Assembly (NCBI GenBank): GCA_023301765.1
Contig: JALZUC010000044.1
Coordinates: 1 to 38,278, forward strand
Direction of reading: 5' to 3'
Origin: Akkermansiaceae bacterium
GTDB taxonomy: Bacteria > Verrucomicrobiota > Verrucomicrobiia > Verrucomicrobiales > Akkermansiaceae
Length of the DNA stretch: 38,278 nt
A program made the translations under genes and the position numbers. Every line of letters begins with the position of its first letter. Positions within the stretch are counted from its first letter, which is position 1. This document shows positions 1-8,160 of this stretch, in pieces. The notes under the pieces are model-generated. The model was given only the letters and a program-made list of their open reading frames with translations, searched no databases and was not told the origin of the DNA.

Positions 1-302
1 CCATTAGTGGTCACTTCGCCTACCGTCAAGGGAAGTGGAAGTTACTCCTCGCAAGAGGTTCCGGAGGATGGTCTGCACCTTCAGAGGCGCAATCTGCTAA
101 GAATCCCGCTGAAGGCCAGCTCTACGATATGGAGAAAGACCCCGGAGAGAAAAATAATCTCTACGAAACAAATCCAGAAGTAGCAGCAAGTCTCCTTGCG
201 CAGCTAAAATCAGATATTTCCAGAGGGCGCAGCACAGCCGGCCCCACACTAAAAAATGATATAAAGGATATTATACTCTGGAAAAATCTCAAGACTCGCT
301 AA
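1..302 (+). CDS. Sulfatase, C-terminal fragment (partial, runs off the left edge)
   Basis: An open frame enters from the left edge (first whole codon at 3) and stops with TAA at 300-302, giving 99 residues. The fragment contains GKWKLLLARGSGGWSAP, then QLYDMEKDPGEKNNLYE, then a GRSTAGP tail. This is the usual C-terminal layout of secreted S1-type (formylglycine-dependent) sulfatases, where the LYDL/DPGE-NL block closes the fold. The catalytic half, with the Cys/Ser-x-Pro-x-Arg motif, lies outside the window, so substrate and activity cannot be judged. Sulfatases are abundant in marine Verrucomicrobia, where they desulfate algal or mucin glycans. The family call is confident; the subfamily is not. 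Confidence 0.85.
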   Translation, partial: ISGHFAYRQGKWKLLLARGSGGWSAPSEAQSAKNPAEGQLYDMEKDPGEKNNLYETNPEVAASLLAQLKSDISRGRSTAGPTLKNDIKDIILWKNLKTR

Positions 303-352
303 CTACGGCCCACACGAACCTGTGCGTCATAGCCCCTAGCTAATATTAACAT

Positions 353-1255
353 ATGAAAATTGCTGTATACTACCTTCTTTTCTTAATCAGTTACACTCAA
401 GCTAAGGATCTCACAGGAGTTCAGCCTTGGACAAGAGCTCACGATAACAAGACTATTTCGGCATCATTTATTTCCTTCGATGATGAAATAAATATTATTA
501 CACTCAAATTAAAAAATGGTAAAACCGTTAAGGTTGACGCTGCTATTTTGACTCCTGAACATCAGTCACGTTTAGAAAGCTTGCATAAAAAAGCAGCACT
601 TAACACAGAAACTAGATCAAAGCCGACCATGGAGTCCATTACTCCAAAATTAGGTGGGCCAAAAATTCATATCTACAAATCAGCACTCTACATAGACGCC
701 GAGGATGATCAGAAATTTAACCCTATTCTCTTTCTCTATTCCCCCTCTGGTGGTGCGCTCCGCATAGTTCACCGGCTCAAACCAACCGCTGATAAGTTAG
801 GCTGGGTCCTCGTGGGAGTAGATGCATACAGTAATGCAAAAGCAAAAAAAAATAGATCTGAAGTAATGGAGAATACCAAGATCGCCTACAACTGGGCTAA
901 GAAAAACCTTACCTTCGACTCTAAGAAAATTGTATTTGGTGGATTCTCTGGAGGTGCTTGGTGGTCATATCAATCAGCATCTGAACTAACTAAGAAAGCT
1001 GCTGGCATTCTCGCCTTTGGTGGGTGGATGAGTAATATGTATAGCCAAAATTACTCACGCAAAATGGCAGTAGCTCTAGTAACCGGTGATAAAGACAAAG
1101 GTGCCTTAACTTATGAAGAGCCAGATACTAATTTTCTTAAAAAATCCACACACTCAGAAGTTAAAGTATTTCATTTCCCCGGTGCCCATGTACTAGCCCC
1201 CTCAGAGAAAGCGCTGGAAGCCGCCCGCTGGATTCACACCACTAAGGAGTTTTAA
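353..1255 (+). CDS. Secreted SHD1-domain alpha/beta hydrolase
   Basis: 300 residues. A short signal peptide (about 1-17, hydrophobic core then TQA) is followed by an SHD1-like segment (about 24-75: WTRAHDNKTISASFISFDDE, then a K-D-G-K-type turn and a beta-rich end), a small domain frequent in Planctomycetes and Verrucomicrobia. From about 120 there is an alpha/beta hydrolase fold with nucleophile elbow GGFSGG (Ser199), a probable acid Asp246 in TGDKDKG, and His279 in GAHVLAP. It is probably a periplasmic or surface esterase or related hydrolase; the substrate is unknown. It lies 50 bases after the sulfatase gene on the same strand, which suggests co-transcription and a shared role in glycan breakdown (inference). 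No Shine-Dalgarno motif precedes the ATG. Confidence 0.7.
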   Translation: MKIAVYYLLFLISYTQAKDLTGVQPWTRAHDNKTISASFISFDDEINIITLKLKNGKTVKVDAAILTPEHQSRLESLHKKAALNTETRSKPTMESITPKLGGPKIHIYKSALYIDAEDDQKFNPILFLYSPSGGALRIVHRLKPTADKLGWVLVGVDAYSNAKAKKNRSEVMENTKIAYNWAKKNLTFDSKKIVFGGFSGGAWWSYQSASELTKKAAGILAFGGWMSNMYSQNYSRKMAVALVTGDKDKGALTYEEPDTNFLKKSTHSEVKVFHFPGAHVLAPSEKALEAARWIHTTKEF

Positions 1256-1297
1256 ATAAACCAAGATCCGGCCTGAAGTTCACGCCATTCTGTTCAA

Positions 1298-2401
1298 TTA
1301 CTTCCGGTGCTCATCAATGATTTTCTCAGCAATATCGATTAATTGCTGCGTGATACCCTCCCACGTCAGGTTAACCACACTCATAGTGGCCTCCACTCTA
1401 ATAGCATTATCGCAAATAACATCCAACGCTTCGCGGCATCTCTGCAGAAACAGTTCTTCATTACCGTAGTCAGCTAGTAAGCCATTAACCTCATGCTTGA
1501 TGTGCATTTCTGCAGCAGCATAGTCATAGCCCACAACAACCAGTCCAGATGCAAGAGCCTCTGTTACCGTGTTACCAAAAGTCTCTGTCATACTAGGAAA
1601 TAGCATCATATCAGCAGACGCGTAGATCTCAGCTAGCTCCTCACCGTGTTTAAATCGGGAACAAATCACATTCTGATTCTCTCTCTCAAAACGATCATAT
1701 AGTGGACCATCTCCTACAACAACGCAGCGTGTATCTGAATTATATTCCTGTAGCACCTTAAAAGCTCTTGATAGTAAACTCAGGTTTTTTTCAGGTGAAA
1801 CCCTCGATGTAAATAGAGCCACTGGCGTATCTGAGCTAGCGCCCCACATTGCCCTTAGCTCAGAGCTTCTCTTACTTGGGTTAAAAAGCTCACTATCTAC
1901 GCCTCTACCCATCAGATGCAGATGGTCGAAACCTTGCTGCTCTAGGCTGGCCATTACTGATTGCGATGGAACAACCGTTGCAGCCGCCTTATTATGAAAC
2001 TTACGCATATGCCTTATAACTGGCTGTTCCAAATATTTTAAACTCCAGTTTTCTGCATACTGACTGAAGTTAGTATGGTAGCCAGCGATAACGGGAATCT
2101 TTAATTGATTAGCGGCCCTCATCGCCGCCATGCCCATGAGGGTCTCCACTGCTATGTAAATAATATCTGGCCGACACTCCTTCCAGCGCTTCTTGAACGT
2201 TGCAGCCCTTATGAAACCTATATTTACAGCAGTGTAGTTAGGCATTCGAAACGAGAAAACAGGCACTGCGCTTTGGGCATACGGCCCCACTAATGTCACT
2301 CTGTGATCGGCTTTTTTTAAATGACTAACAATACTAGCCAAAGTTTTGGCCGCACCGTTAACATCAGGAGTATAGGTATCTGTAACAAATTCGATATGCA
2401 T
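1298..2401 (-). CDS. GT4-family glycosyltransferase
   Basis: 367 residues with a GT-B fold of the GT4 type. The N-terminal Rossmann half starts MHIEFVTDTYTPDVNGAAKT, the usual acceptor-side opening. The C-terminal half carries FTSRVSPEKNL, VVVGDGPLYDRFE and the E-x7-E motif in ETFGNTVTEALASG, which binds the nucleotide sugar. The opening is closest to that of alpha-mannosyl/glucosyl transferases that modify lipids (PimB- or GtfB-like), but donor and acceptor cannot be told. It is convergent with the hydrolase gene (42 bases between stops) and divergent from kpsS, so it may belong to the capsule locus without sharing its operon. The upstream leader is very AT-rich and has no Shine-Dalgarno motif. 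Confidence 0.8.
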   Translation of the reverse strand: MHIEFVTDTYTPDVNGAAKTLASIVSHLKKADHRVTLVGPYAQSAVPVFSFRMPNYTAVNIGFIRAATFKKRWKECRPDIIYIAVETLMGMAAMRAANQLKIPVIAGYHTNFSQYAENWSLKYLEQPVIRHMRKFHNKAAATVVPSQSVMASLEQQGFDHLHLMGRGVDSELFNPSKRSSELRAMWGASSDTPVALFTSRVSPEKNLSLLSRAFKVLQEYNSDTRCVVVGDGPLYDRFERENQNVICSRFKHGEELAEIYASADMMLFPSMTETFGNTVTEALASGLVVVGYDYAAAEMHIKHEVNGLLADYGNEELFLQRCREALDVICDNAIRVEATMSVVNLTWEGITQQLIDIAEKIIDEHRK

Positions 2402-2875
2402 TATTTAAGAAACTTAAGTATAATCATATCTCTAAGATCTACCAGTAGTATTTCCCTGATTACCTCATAATAAATAATACCCTATTTTTATGTATGAATA
2501 CGCACTAGTAACCTAATAATTAAGACGGCCTAAAGTTATTGATTTTTGTGTGACCTAACACCTACGAGTAGCTGTCTGTGTCATTACACAGGATAAGCTT
2601 CTTCATTAGCTCACTGATGACCCACTCGCACCTGCTTATTGAACCCTACGAAAATGACCCCTTATCATTCAGACTTCACGCTGACTAACAATTCCCAATT
2701 TCATTACCATAATTGACGTGAACCCAGTTAGATCATAATTATTTGAATATCCACATTCATAAAGCAGCACGATATACTGTTAGGTTTTTTCTATTGCCTA
2801 ATAGACTAACTAATGCAGCATTCAGTCTTCGTGCAGGCCAGCCATATTATGACCGTTAGTCAATTATCATAGCAT
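2402..2875. other. Divergent intergenic region upstream of kpsS
   Basis: 474 AT-rich bases between the GT4 gene and kpsS. I see no convincing reading frame, RNA gene or mobile element. The region must carry the start signals for both divergent units. The best visible plus-strand promoter candidates are listed separately. GACTAAC (about 2804) and GTTAGTC (about 2853) form a short inverted pair in what would be the kpsS leader; it is too short to call a regulatory structure. Confidence 0.5.
2750..2778 (+). promoter_or_regulatory. Candidate sigma70-type promoter for the capsule operon
   Basis: TCCACA (2750-2755, 4 of 6 to TTGACA), a 17-base spacer, then TATACT (2773-2778, 5 of 6 to TATAAT). Transcription would start near 2785 and leave a leader of about 90 bases before kpsS. 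A competing candidate lies upstream: TTGACG (2713-2718), 18 bases, AATTAT (2737-2742). Both come from matching by eye and are unproven. Confidence 0.3.
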
Positions 2876-4144
2876 ATGAATCAGCGAAAAATAAGGCCTA
2901 GCAACAATGCTCTCATTCTCCAGAGTGACTGGGAAGGAGGACTCTCTAATGTTGCTTTGGATCTCATGGCAACAGGGAAAAATGTAACTAAGGTCATATT
3001 TCATGCTGGTGACTGGATTTATAATCTCAAAAAAATCCCAACTGTAGACTTCGATTCCAATTTAGCAGATTTTGAGCCTTGGCTTCGTAATTACATTGCG
3101 GACCACAGCATTGATTGCATTATTTTATATAATCAATATCGACCTTATAATAAAATAGGCTGGGATGTCGCACAAGACCTTGATCTAGATTGCCTCGTCT
3201 TTGAGCTCGGCTTACTCCGGCCTGATTATTGTAGTCTATACTCACGTGACTATGATCACTTTGACTACCTTGCAGATAGGTGGGATACTCTTGTTAAAGG
3301 CGGTAATGACCTCAGTCCACCCGAGACGCCTATCCAACTCGCCGTCATGAGCACACCATGCAAAATGACTCAATTTGCCTTTTTCTACATCTTTTCTCGA
3401 TTCATCGCCACTGTGATCAGGCGTTACAGACACTACACAGACCAGCGATCACTCGGTTTCTGCCATCACTTAACATCAGGTATTAGAGGTATGTTCCGCT
3501 TCAAAACACGGGAAGATCAGTGCCATTTTAATAAAATTTTTACCGATCAATGGTCTGGTGACTATTATGTAGTACCTCTACAGGTTCACACAGATAGCCA
3601 AATCACCGCACGCTCTAGCTTTGAAAGTATGGAGCAGTTTATAGAGTTAGTCGTACAGTCATTTATTAAGTTCGCACCTAGCCATACTAAATTAATCTTT
3701 AAGGTTCACCCCATGGACCGTGGATACAGAGACTACCATGAGCTGATCCAGAAATTACAGCCCGCCTCTGAGGAACAGCGTATTTACTATCTAGACCGTC
3801 TTCACCTACCTACATTCCTCGACCACGCAAGGGGCTGCATCACGATAAACAGCTCTGTAGGCATATCCGCTCTTATTCACCATACGCCAACATTGGCAAT
3901 GGGTAAGGCCGCATACAATCTAGATGGACTTACTTACCAAGGCTCACTCGATGACTTCTGGACTCAGCAACAAGAGGTGAATAAGCCACTCGTTGTCAAA
4001 TTCATCAATTTGCTCAAGCTAACATCACAAGCTCAAGGCGTCTTGTACCAAAGACTCTACCAAACACCAGGGCGATCCAAAATAGTTTGGCCTCAAGAAT
4101 TTCAATACCTTTTCAACCAAAAGAACGCCGACGAGCCATCCTAA
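2876..4144 (+). CDS. kpsS: KpsS-like capsule Kdo transferase
   Basis: 422 residues, close to the size of known KpsS proteins. The N-terminus reads LILQSDWEGGLSNVALDLM and then HAGDW, the typical KpsS opening. The C-terminal half has LIFKVHPMDRGYRDY and the acceptor/donor-site block TINSSVGISALIHHTPTLAM followed by YNLDGLT. In group 2 capsules KpsS adds the first beta-Kdo to a phosphatidylglycerol-type lipid at the inner face of the inner membrane, and KpsC extends it. It starts the capsule locus; kpsC is about 12.6 kb downstream on the same strand. The ATG has no Shine-Dalgarno motif. The family is clear. The exact acceptor is inferred from E. coli and related systems. Confidence 0.87.
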   Translation: MNQRKIRPSNNALILQSDWEGGLSNVALDLMATGKNVTKVIFHAGDWIYNLKKIPTVDFDSNLADFEPWLRNYIADHSIDCIILYNQYRPYNKIGWDVAQDLDLDCLVFELGLLRPDYCSLYSRDYDHFDYLADRWDTLVKGGNDLSPPETPIQLAVMSTPCKMTQFAFFYIFSRFIATVIRRYRHYTDQRSLGFCHHLTSGIRGMFRFKTREDQCHFNKIFTDQWSGDYYVVPLQVHTDSQITARSSFESMEQFIELVVQSFIKFAPSHTKLIFKVHPMDRGYRDYHELIQKLQPASEEQRIYYLDRLHLPTFLDHARGCITINSSVGISALIHHTPTLAMGKAAYNLDGLTYQGSLDDFWTQQQEVNKPLVVKFINLLKLTSQAQGVLYQRLYQTPGRSKIVWPQEFQYLFNQKNADEPS

Positions 4145-4330
4145 TTACCAGAAGTATCCAGTTTGAATATTGAAAGCGGAGCATATTAAATAAAATAGCG
4201 GTTCTTTGATCCCGTCCGTGATTCACCTAATAGCATAGGTAAGCTTCCCCTGAATAAATCCCCCTGCGCTGATTTCCCGTGTATACGCCTTGCACAAAGT
4301 CTAATTTCATATTACGAAAATAATCGCCCT

Positions 4331-5416
4331 ATGAATCTGTCTATAAAAATTCTTTGGATAATTACCGCCAGCTCCTTTTTTAATGCCTGCCATCTTTCAT
4401 CGGAACAGGGGCCAGTAGGCTTAAAAGCACTACAGAAGGCTCAGAAAAAAGGAAAACTATCCACAGACGAGTATACAATCATTGATATCACCAAGCAGAA
4501 TATCAACAAATACAGCAAGCCCTCTGTATTTACCAGCAGTAAGCGCCCCAAGATTAATTACAGTAAAACCTACTCAGATGCTGTTCGTCAATATGACACG
4601 CTTACCCTACAAGTCGTAGACACAGCCCAGGAAGGTAGTCTCGGCCCAGGAAATGGAGGCACTCTTCAGCTAGGCCCTATAGAAGTTCCTAAATCGGGCA
4701 AAATATCCATCCCCTATGCAGGCGACTTCAAGATCATCGGTAAAGAAATCACCGAGGTACAAAAAGAAATCCAGCAGGCCTACTCCACAGTCTTTAATAC
4801 CGCTCGGGTCACTGTAGGCCGTGTATCTCGTATACCACTTAGGGCCAATGTAATCGGTATAGCTAATAATCCAGGGCAGCAAACTATCGACCGCGAAGGC
4901 ATCACCCTAGCTGATTTAGTAGCTAAGAGCGGAGGTACTCAACAGGAGCCTTTCACATGCGAATACATCCTTCACAGGGGGAAATTAAGGTATCAACTTA
5001 ACAGTAAAGACATCACCTCCGGTAACATCCTGGCACAAGATTCAGATATCCTCGAAATTAGAAGAAGCTCAGACCGCTCAGTCACCATACTCGGTGCGGT
5101 CAATCGCCCTGGTTCATACCCATTTCCTAACTCTAGAAGCTACCTAGACGACTTCATAGGTGCAGGCGGCGGCTTTAGAGAAGACAGTGCTAATCTTAGC
5201 GGCGTTTACCTTTTCCGTAATACCCCCAGCAAGACCACAGACATCTATCGCTTTAACATGCGTGACCCAGAAGGCGTGATCGCTGCCAGCCGTTTTATTG
5301 CGCACGGCAACGATATCATTTACGTCACAGAAGCACCTCTAACTCGCTGGAATAGAACGATTAGAAATATACTACCATTCAGCCAGCTTTCTAGTTTCAA
5401 CGGCTTGGCAAACTAA
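4331..5416 (+). CDS. Outer-membrane polysaccharide export lipoprotein (Wza/KpsD/CtrA-like)
   Basis: 361 residues. A lipoprotein signal ends at Cys20 (FNAC, a loose lipobox), so the mature N-terminus is probably lipidated. A Poly_export-type segment follows (about 95-160: YDTLTLQVVDT, then GKISIPYAGDFKIIGKEI). Two SLBB-like ring-building segments come next: about 165-215 (VIGIANNPGQQTI) and about 250-300 (TILGAVNRPGSYPFPNSRSY). The protein should form the outer-membrane or periplasmic end of the capsule export channel and dock on the KpsE-like co-polymerase. It is 17 bases upstream of kpsM. A weak leaderless-type promoter (TTGCAC at 4290, TACGAA at 4313) might serve it from the 186-base gap after kpsS. 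Confidence 0.85.
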   Translation: MNLSIKILWIITASSFFNACHLSSEQGPVGLKALQKAQKKGKLSTDEYTIIDITKQNINKYSKPSVFTSSKRPKINYSKTYSDAVRQYDTLTLQVVDTAQEGSLGPGNGGTLQLGPIEVPKSGKISIPYAGDFKIIGKEITEVQKEIQQAYSTVFNTARVTVGRVSRIPLRANVIGIANNPGQQTIDREGITLADLVAKSGGTQQEPFTCEYILHRGKLRYQLNSKDITSGNILAQDSDILEIRRSSDRSVTILGAVNRPGSYPFPNSRSYLDDFIGAGGGFREDSANLSGVYLFRNTPSKTTDIYRFNMRDPEGVIAASRFIAHGNDIIYVTEAPLTRWNRTIRNILPFSQLSSFNGLAN

Positions 5417-5433
5417 TTGGGACTATAACAACC

Positions 5434-6225
5434 ATGGCTATTAAAATCCAGCACCACTCGCCATGGCGTAGCCAAGTGCTCGTTATTCAGGCTCTCTTGC
5501 AGCGCGAGTTCATTACGCGCTTTGGTAAGTATAAGCTAGGCGTGATCTGGGTGTTTGTAGATCCCTTGCTCTCTGTGCTTGTGATCGGTCTTCTTCTTGG
5601 CCCTTTTAGGGGGTCGAGCTCTGGAGAGATTCCCTATGCCTTCTTTTTACTCTGTGGCTTTATGCTGCTCAGTCTCTGCACCGGCTCGATTACGGCGAGT
5701 CTGGGTGCGATTGCTTCTAATCAAGGGCTGCTTGTGTTTAAAAAAGTCCAGCCACTCGACCCTTTTCTCGCGCGCTTCGTCTTCCAGCTGGTGACGGTTA
5801 GCTCTGCATTGGTGATCTTTTGTCTTATTGCAGTGTGGTTTGGCATCGAGCTATCAGCAGGGCATCTTTTTGAGGTGGTCACATGTATCCTACTGACATG
5901 GATGATAGGCTCTGGTGCCGGTCTCTATCTCAGCATCGCAGCACTGAAGGTAAAGGAGCTCGAGAAGATCATTACATACGGTATGCGTCCATTGATGTTC
6001 ATATCTGCGGTGCTCTACCCTATCGATGCTATCCCTCCAGCCTATGCCCAGTATCTACTATATAATCCTCTGGTTCACACCATCGAGTCGCTCCGTATGG
6101 CACTCTTTCCCATCTATACCGTCGATCGGGTGAATCTCTACTACCCCGCAGCTTGGGCGATCATCGCATTTGCACTCGGCATGATGTCATATCGTAATAA
6201 CAGACACTTCCTCACGCAGCGATGA
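5434..6225 (+). CDS. kpsM: Capsule ABC exporter permease KpsM
   Basis: 263 residues, the usual KpsM/CtrC size, with about six hydrophobic segments (for example VIWVFVDPLLSVLVIGLLLG and YAFFLLCGFMLLSL). The N-terminal amphipathic stretch with LLQREFITRFGKYKLGVIW is characteristic of ABC-2 polysaccharide permeases. With KpsT it flips lipid-linked, Kdo-primed polysaccharide from cytoplasm to periplasm. Its TGA stop overlaps the kpsT ATG by four bases (ATGA), a sign of translational coupling. Base composition is higher in G+C than in the two genes before it. Confidence 0.92.
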   Translation: MAIKIQHHSPWRSQVLVIQALLQREFITRFGKYKLGVIWVFVDPLLSVLVIGLLLGPFRGSSSGEIPYAFFLLCGFMLLSLCTGSITASLGAIASNQGLLVFKKVQPLDPFLARFVFQLVTVSSALVIFCLIAVWFGIELSAGHLFEVVTCILLTWMIGSGAGLYLSIAALKVKELEKIITYGMRPLMFISAVLYPIDAIPPAYAQYLLYNPLVHTIESLRMALFPIYTVDRVNLYYPAAWAIIAFALGMMSYRNNRHFLTQR

Positions 6226-7058
6226 TCAAGATCGACCATGTCACTAAATACTACCCTCTTAAAGGTGGTAAGCTACACTACGTGCTCAAGGACGTAAGCC
6301 TTGAGATACCGAGTAATCACAGCATCGGTGTGCTAGGGCCTAATGGCGCCGGTAAAAGCACGCTACTGCGCATGATCGGTGGTGCCGAAGCCCCGAACTC
6401 TGGCTCGATCACCTCGACATCGAGTATCTCATGGCCTCTTGGCTTGAGCGCGGGCTTTCAAGGTTCTCTGAGCGGCCGCCAGAATATACTCTTCGTCTGT
6501 CAGATTAATGGCCTCAGCAAGGCTGAAACACGCCATGTCATCGAGCAGGTCATCGAATTCACCCAGCTAGGCCCATACTTCGATATGCCTGTGAAGACCT
6601 ACTCCTCAGGTATGCGTGCGAAGCTCGGCTTCGGCTTATCCATTAACTTTGACTTTGACTACTACCTCATCGATGAGCTCACCTCGGTGGGTGACGCTAC
6701 CTTTCGTGAGAAGGCAACCTTGGAATTCGAGCGAATCAAGCAGTCCTCATCACTGATTTTCGTCGCTCATAATCTTAATGTGCTCAGAAAGTCCTGTAAC
6801 AGTGCGCTATTTCTTCGTAATGGTGATGCTACCTATTACGAAGATATTGAGAAGGGTATAGCAGCGTATCAAGCATACATCCAAGAGAAAAAAGGTGAGT
6901 CCGCACATAAACCAGTGGCTAAGAAAGCAGCAGCCAAGAAGACAATAGCTGAGAAGACAGTAGTCAAAAAATCAGCACTCCATATCGCGGCGAAGAAGAC
7001 TAGTCACTCGAGTCATATCACCCCTCTACCCCTATCCAAAAATGACACTATCACGTAA
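6222..7058 (+). CDS. kpsT: Capsule ABC exporter ATPase KpsT with Lys/Ala-rich C-terminal tail
   Basis: 278 residues. The ATPase core (about 1-221) has Walker A GPNGAGKST (39-47), the signature YSSGM (127-131), Walker B YYLIDE (147-152) and the switch His183. These features match the polysaccharide exporters KpsT/CtrD. It powers KpsM. Residues about 222-278 form an added low-complexity tail of repeated KKxAAKKT-like units (PVAKKAAAKKTIAEKT, then AAKKT), ending in a Ser/His/Pro/Thr-rich stretch. E. coli KpsT (about 220 residues) has no such tail. The tail overlaps the start of kpsE by 17 bases, so part of its sequence is fixed by two reading frames. Confidence 0.92.
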   Translation: MIKIDHVTKYYPLKGGKLHYVLKDVSLEIPSNHSIGVLGPNGAGKSTLLRMIGGAEAPNSGSITSTSSISWPLGLSAGFQGSLSGRQNILFVCQINGLSKAETRHVIEQVIEFTQLGPYFDMPVKTYSSGMRAKLGFGLSINFDFDYYLIDELTSVGDATFREKATLEFERIKQSSSLIFVAHNLNVLRKSCNSALFLRNGDATYYEDIEKGIAAYQAYIQEKKGESAHKPVAKKAAAKKTIAEKTVVKKSALHIAAKKTSHSSHITPLPLSKNDTIT

Positions 7059-8121
7059 GCTTAAAACCATCAGTATTCTGATCCTGTGCCTCCTGCCTGC
7101 CCTCTATCTCTGGCTCATTGCCGAGGATCGCTTCCAGTCAGTGTCACACTTCTCCGTCACCGTCGAAGAGAGTAATAATGCCGAAGCTTCAGCCGGCCTC
7201 CTCAGTCTCGTAGCAGGCACTCCTAGCACAGCCAGTGAGAGCCAGATCATCATCGGCTTTATTAACTCCTCAGATATCTTATTCGAGCTGGAGGAAGAGT
7301 TCGACCTCGTTGGTCACTATACCGAGCCCGCTATGGATGTGATCTTCCGCTTGCAGCGTGATGCTACCAAGAAAGAGCGCATCGACTACTATAGAGATAA
7401 TATATCGGCTCGCGTAGACGCACACTCAGGGCTCATTTACCTTACCGTGGAGAGCTTCTCACCTGAGCTTTCAGAAGCAATGTCTCACTATGTGCTCAGC
7501 AAGACGGAAGATTTCATTAATGAGCTTAATAAAGATGTCGCCAATAAACGCCTATCCTTCGCTCAGGCAGAGCTAAAACGAGCACAGAATGTCATTAAGC
7601 AGAATGAAGCCGCCCTCCTCGCCTTCCAGAACCAGTCAAAAATCATTCAGCCCCAAGCCATCATCCAAGCTCAGCTCGAAGCCATCCAGACACTACGTCT
7701 GCAGAAGATTAATAAGGAAATCGAGCTCACCACCCTCGAGGCAAGCTCGCCGAACTCACCGACGAAGCGATCCCTCCAAACAGCCATTAACCACCTAGGT
7801 TATGAGATCAGTAAGCAAGAAGCCGCGCTCTCTGGCGAAGACGGCCAGAAGCTCAATCAGCTCCTCGCACAGTATAAGGAGCTAGAGCTCGACCTCGAAC
7901 TCTCGCTTAATCTCCGTAAGGGAGCAGAGCTCATCCTCGAGAAGACACGTGCCGAAGCCATCGCCACATCACGCTTTTTCTCGGTGATTCAGAATCCCTA
8001 CCTTACTGATGACTATACTCACCCTAGACGCTGGTATCTATCGATCACAGCGGCCCTTGTCATCCTGTTAGTGCTATTCATCGTCCGCTCTCTGATAGCC
8101 TCTGTGTTCGACCGGGTGTAA
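7042..8121 (+). CDS. kpsE: Capsule export inner-membrane co-polymerase KpsE (CtrB/BexC-like)
   Basis: 359 residues with the standard PCP-3 layout. There is a short cytoplasmic N-terminus and a first membrane segment (about 10-27, ISILILCLLPALYLWLIA). The periplasmic domain begins EDRFQSVSHFSV and includes a long coiled coil (about 165-300, rich in Q, E, L and A). A second membrane segment follows near the end (about 332-352, LSITAALVILLVLFIVRSL). The protein links KpsMT to the outer-membrane export lipoprotein. The start lies inside the end of kpsT (17-base overlap). The next gene is in the same frame 39 bases after its stop. Confidence 0.92.
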   Translation: MTLSRKLKTISILILCLLPALYLWLIAEDRFQSVSHFSVTVEESNNAEASAGLLSLVAGTPSTASESQIIIGFINSSDILFELEEEFDLVGHYTEPAMDVIFRLQRDATKKERIDYYRDNISARVDAHSGLIYLTVESFSPELSEAMSHYVLSKTEDFINELNKDVANKRLSFAQAELKRAQNVIKQNEAALLAFQNQSKIIQPQAIIQAQLEAIQTLRLQKINKEIELTTLEASSPNSPTKRSLQTAINHLGYEISKQEAALSGEDGQKLNQLLAQYKELELDLELSLNLRKGAELILEKTRAEAIATSRFFSVIQNPYLTDDYTHPRRWYLSITAALVILLVLFIVRSLIASVFDRV

Positions 8122-8157
8122 ACACCACTTTTCACACCACTTTTCACACTCCGTTTT
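8122..8157 (+). repeat. 12-base tandem repeat between kpsE and the GlfT2-like gene
   Basis: ACACCACTTTTC occurs twice head to tail at 8122-8133 and 8134-8145. A third, diverged copy (ACACTCCGTTTT) follows at 8146-8157. The array fills almost the whole gap from the kpsE stop (TAA, 8119-8121) to the next ATG (8161). The unit is a multiple of three and contains no stop in the frame shared by the two genes. Confidence 0.85.
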
Positions 8158-8160
8158 ACC

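Noticed and set aside
8122-8157. Short direct repeats as a possible CRISPR or integration array
   Set aside because: The units are only 12 bases, are directly adjacent and have no spacers. No cas genes or integrase are nearby.
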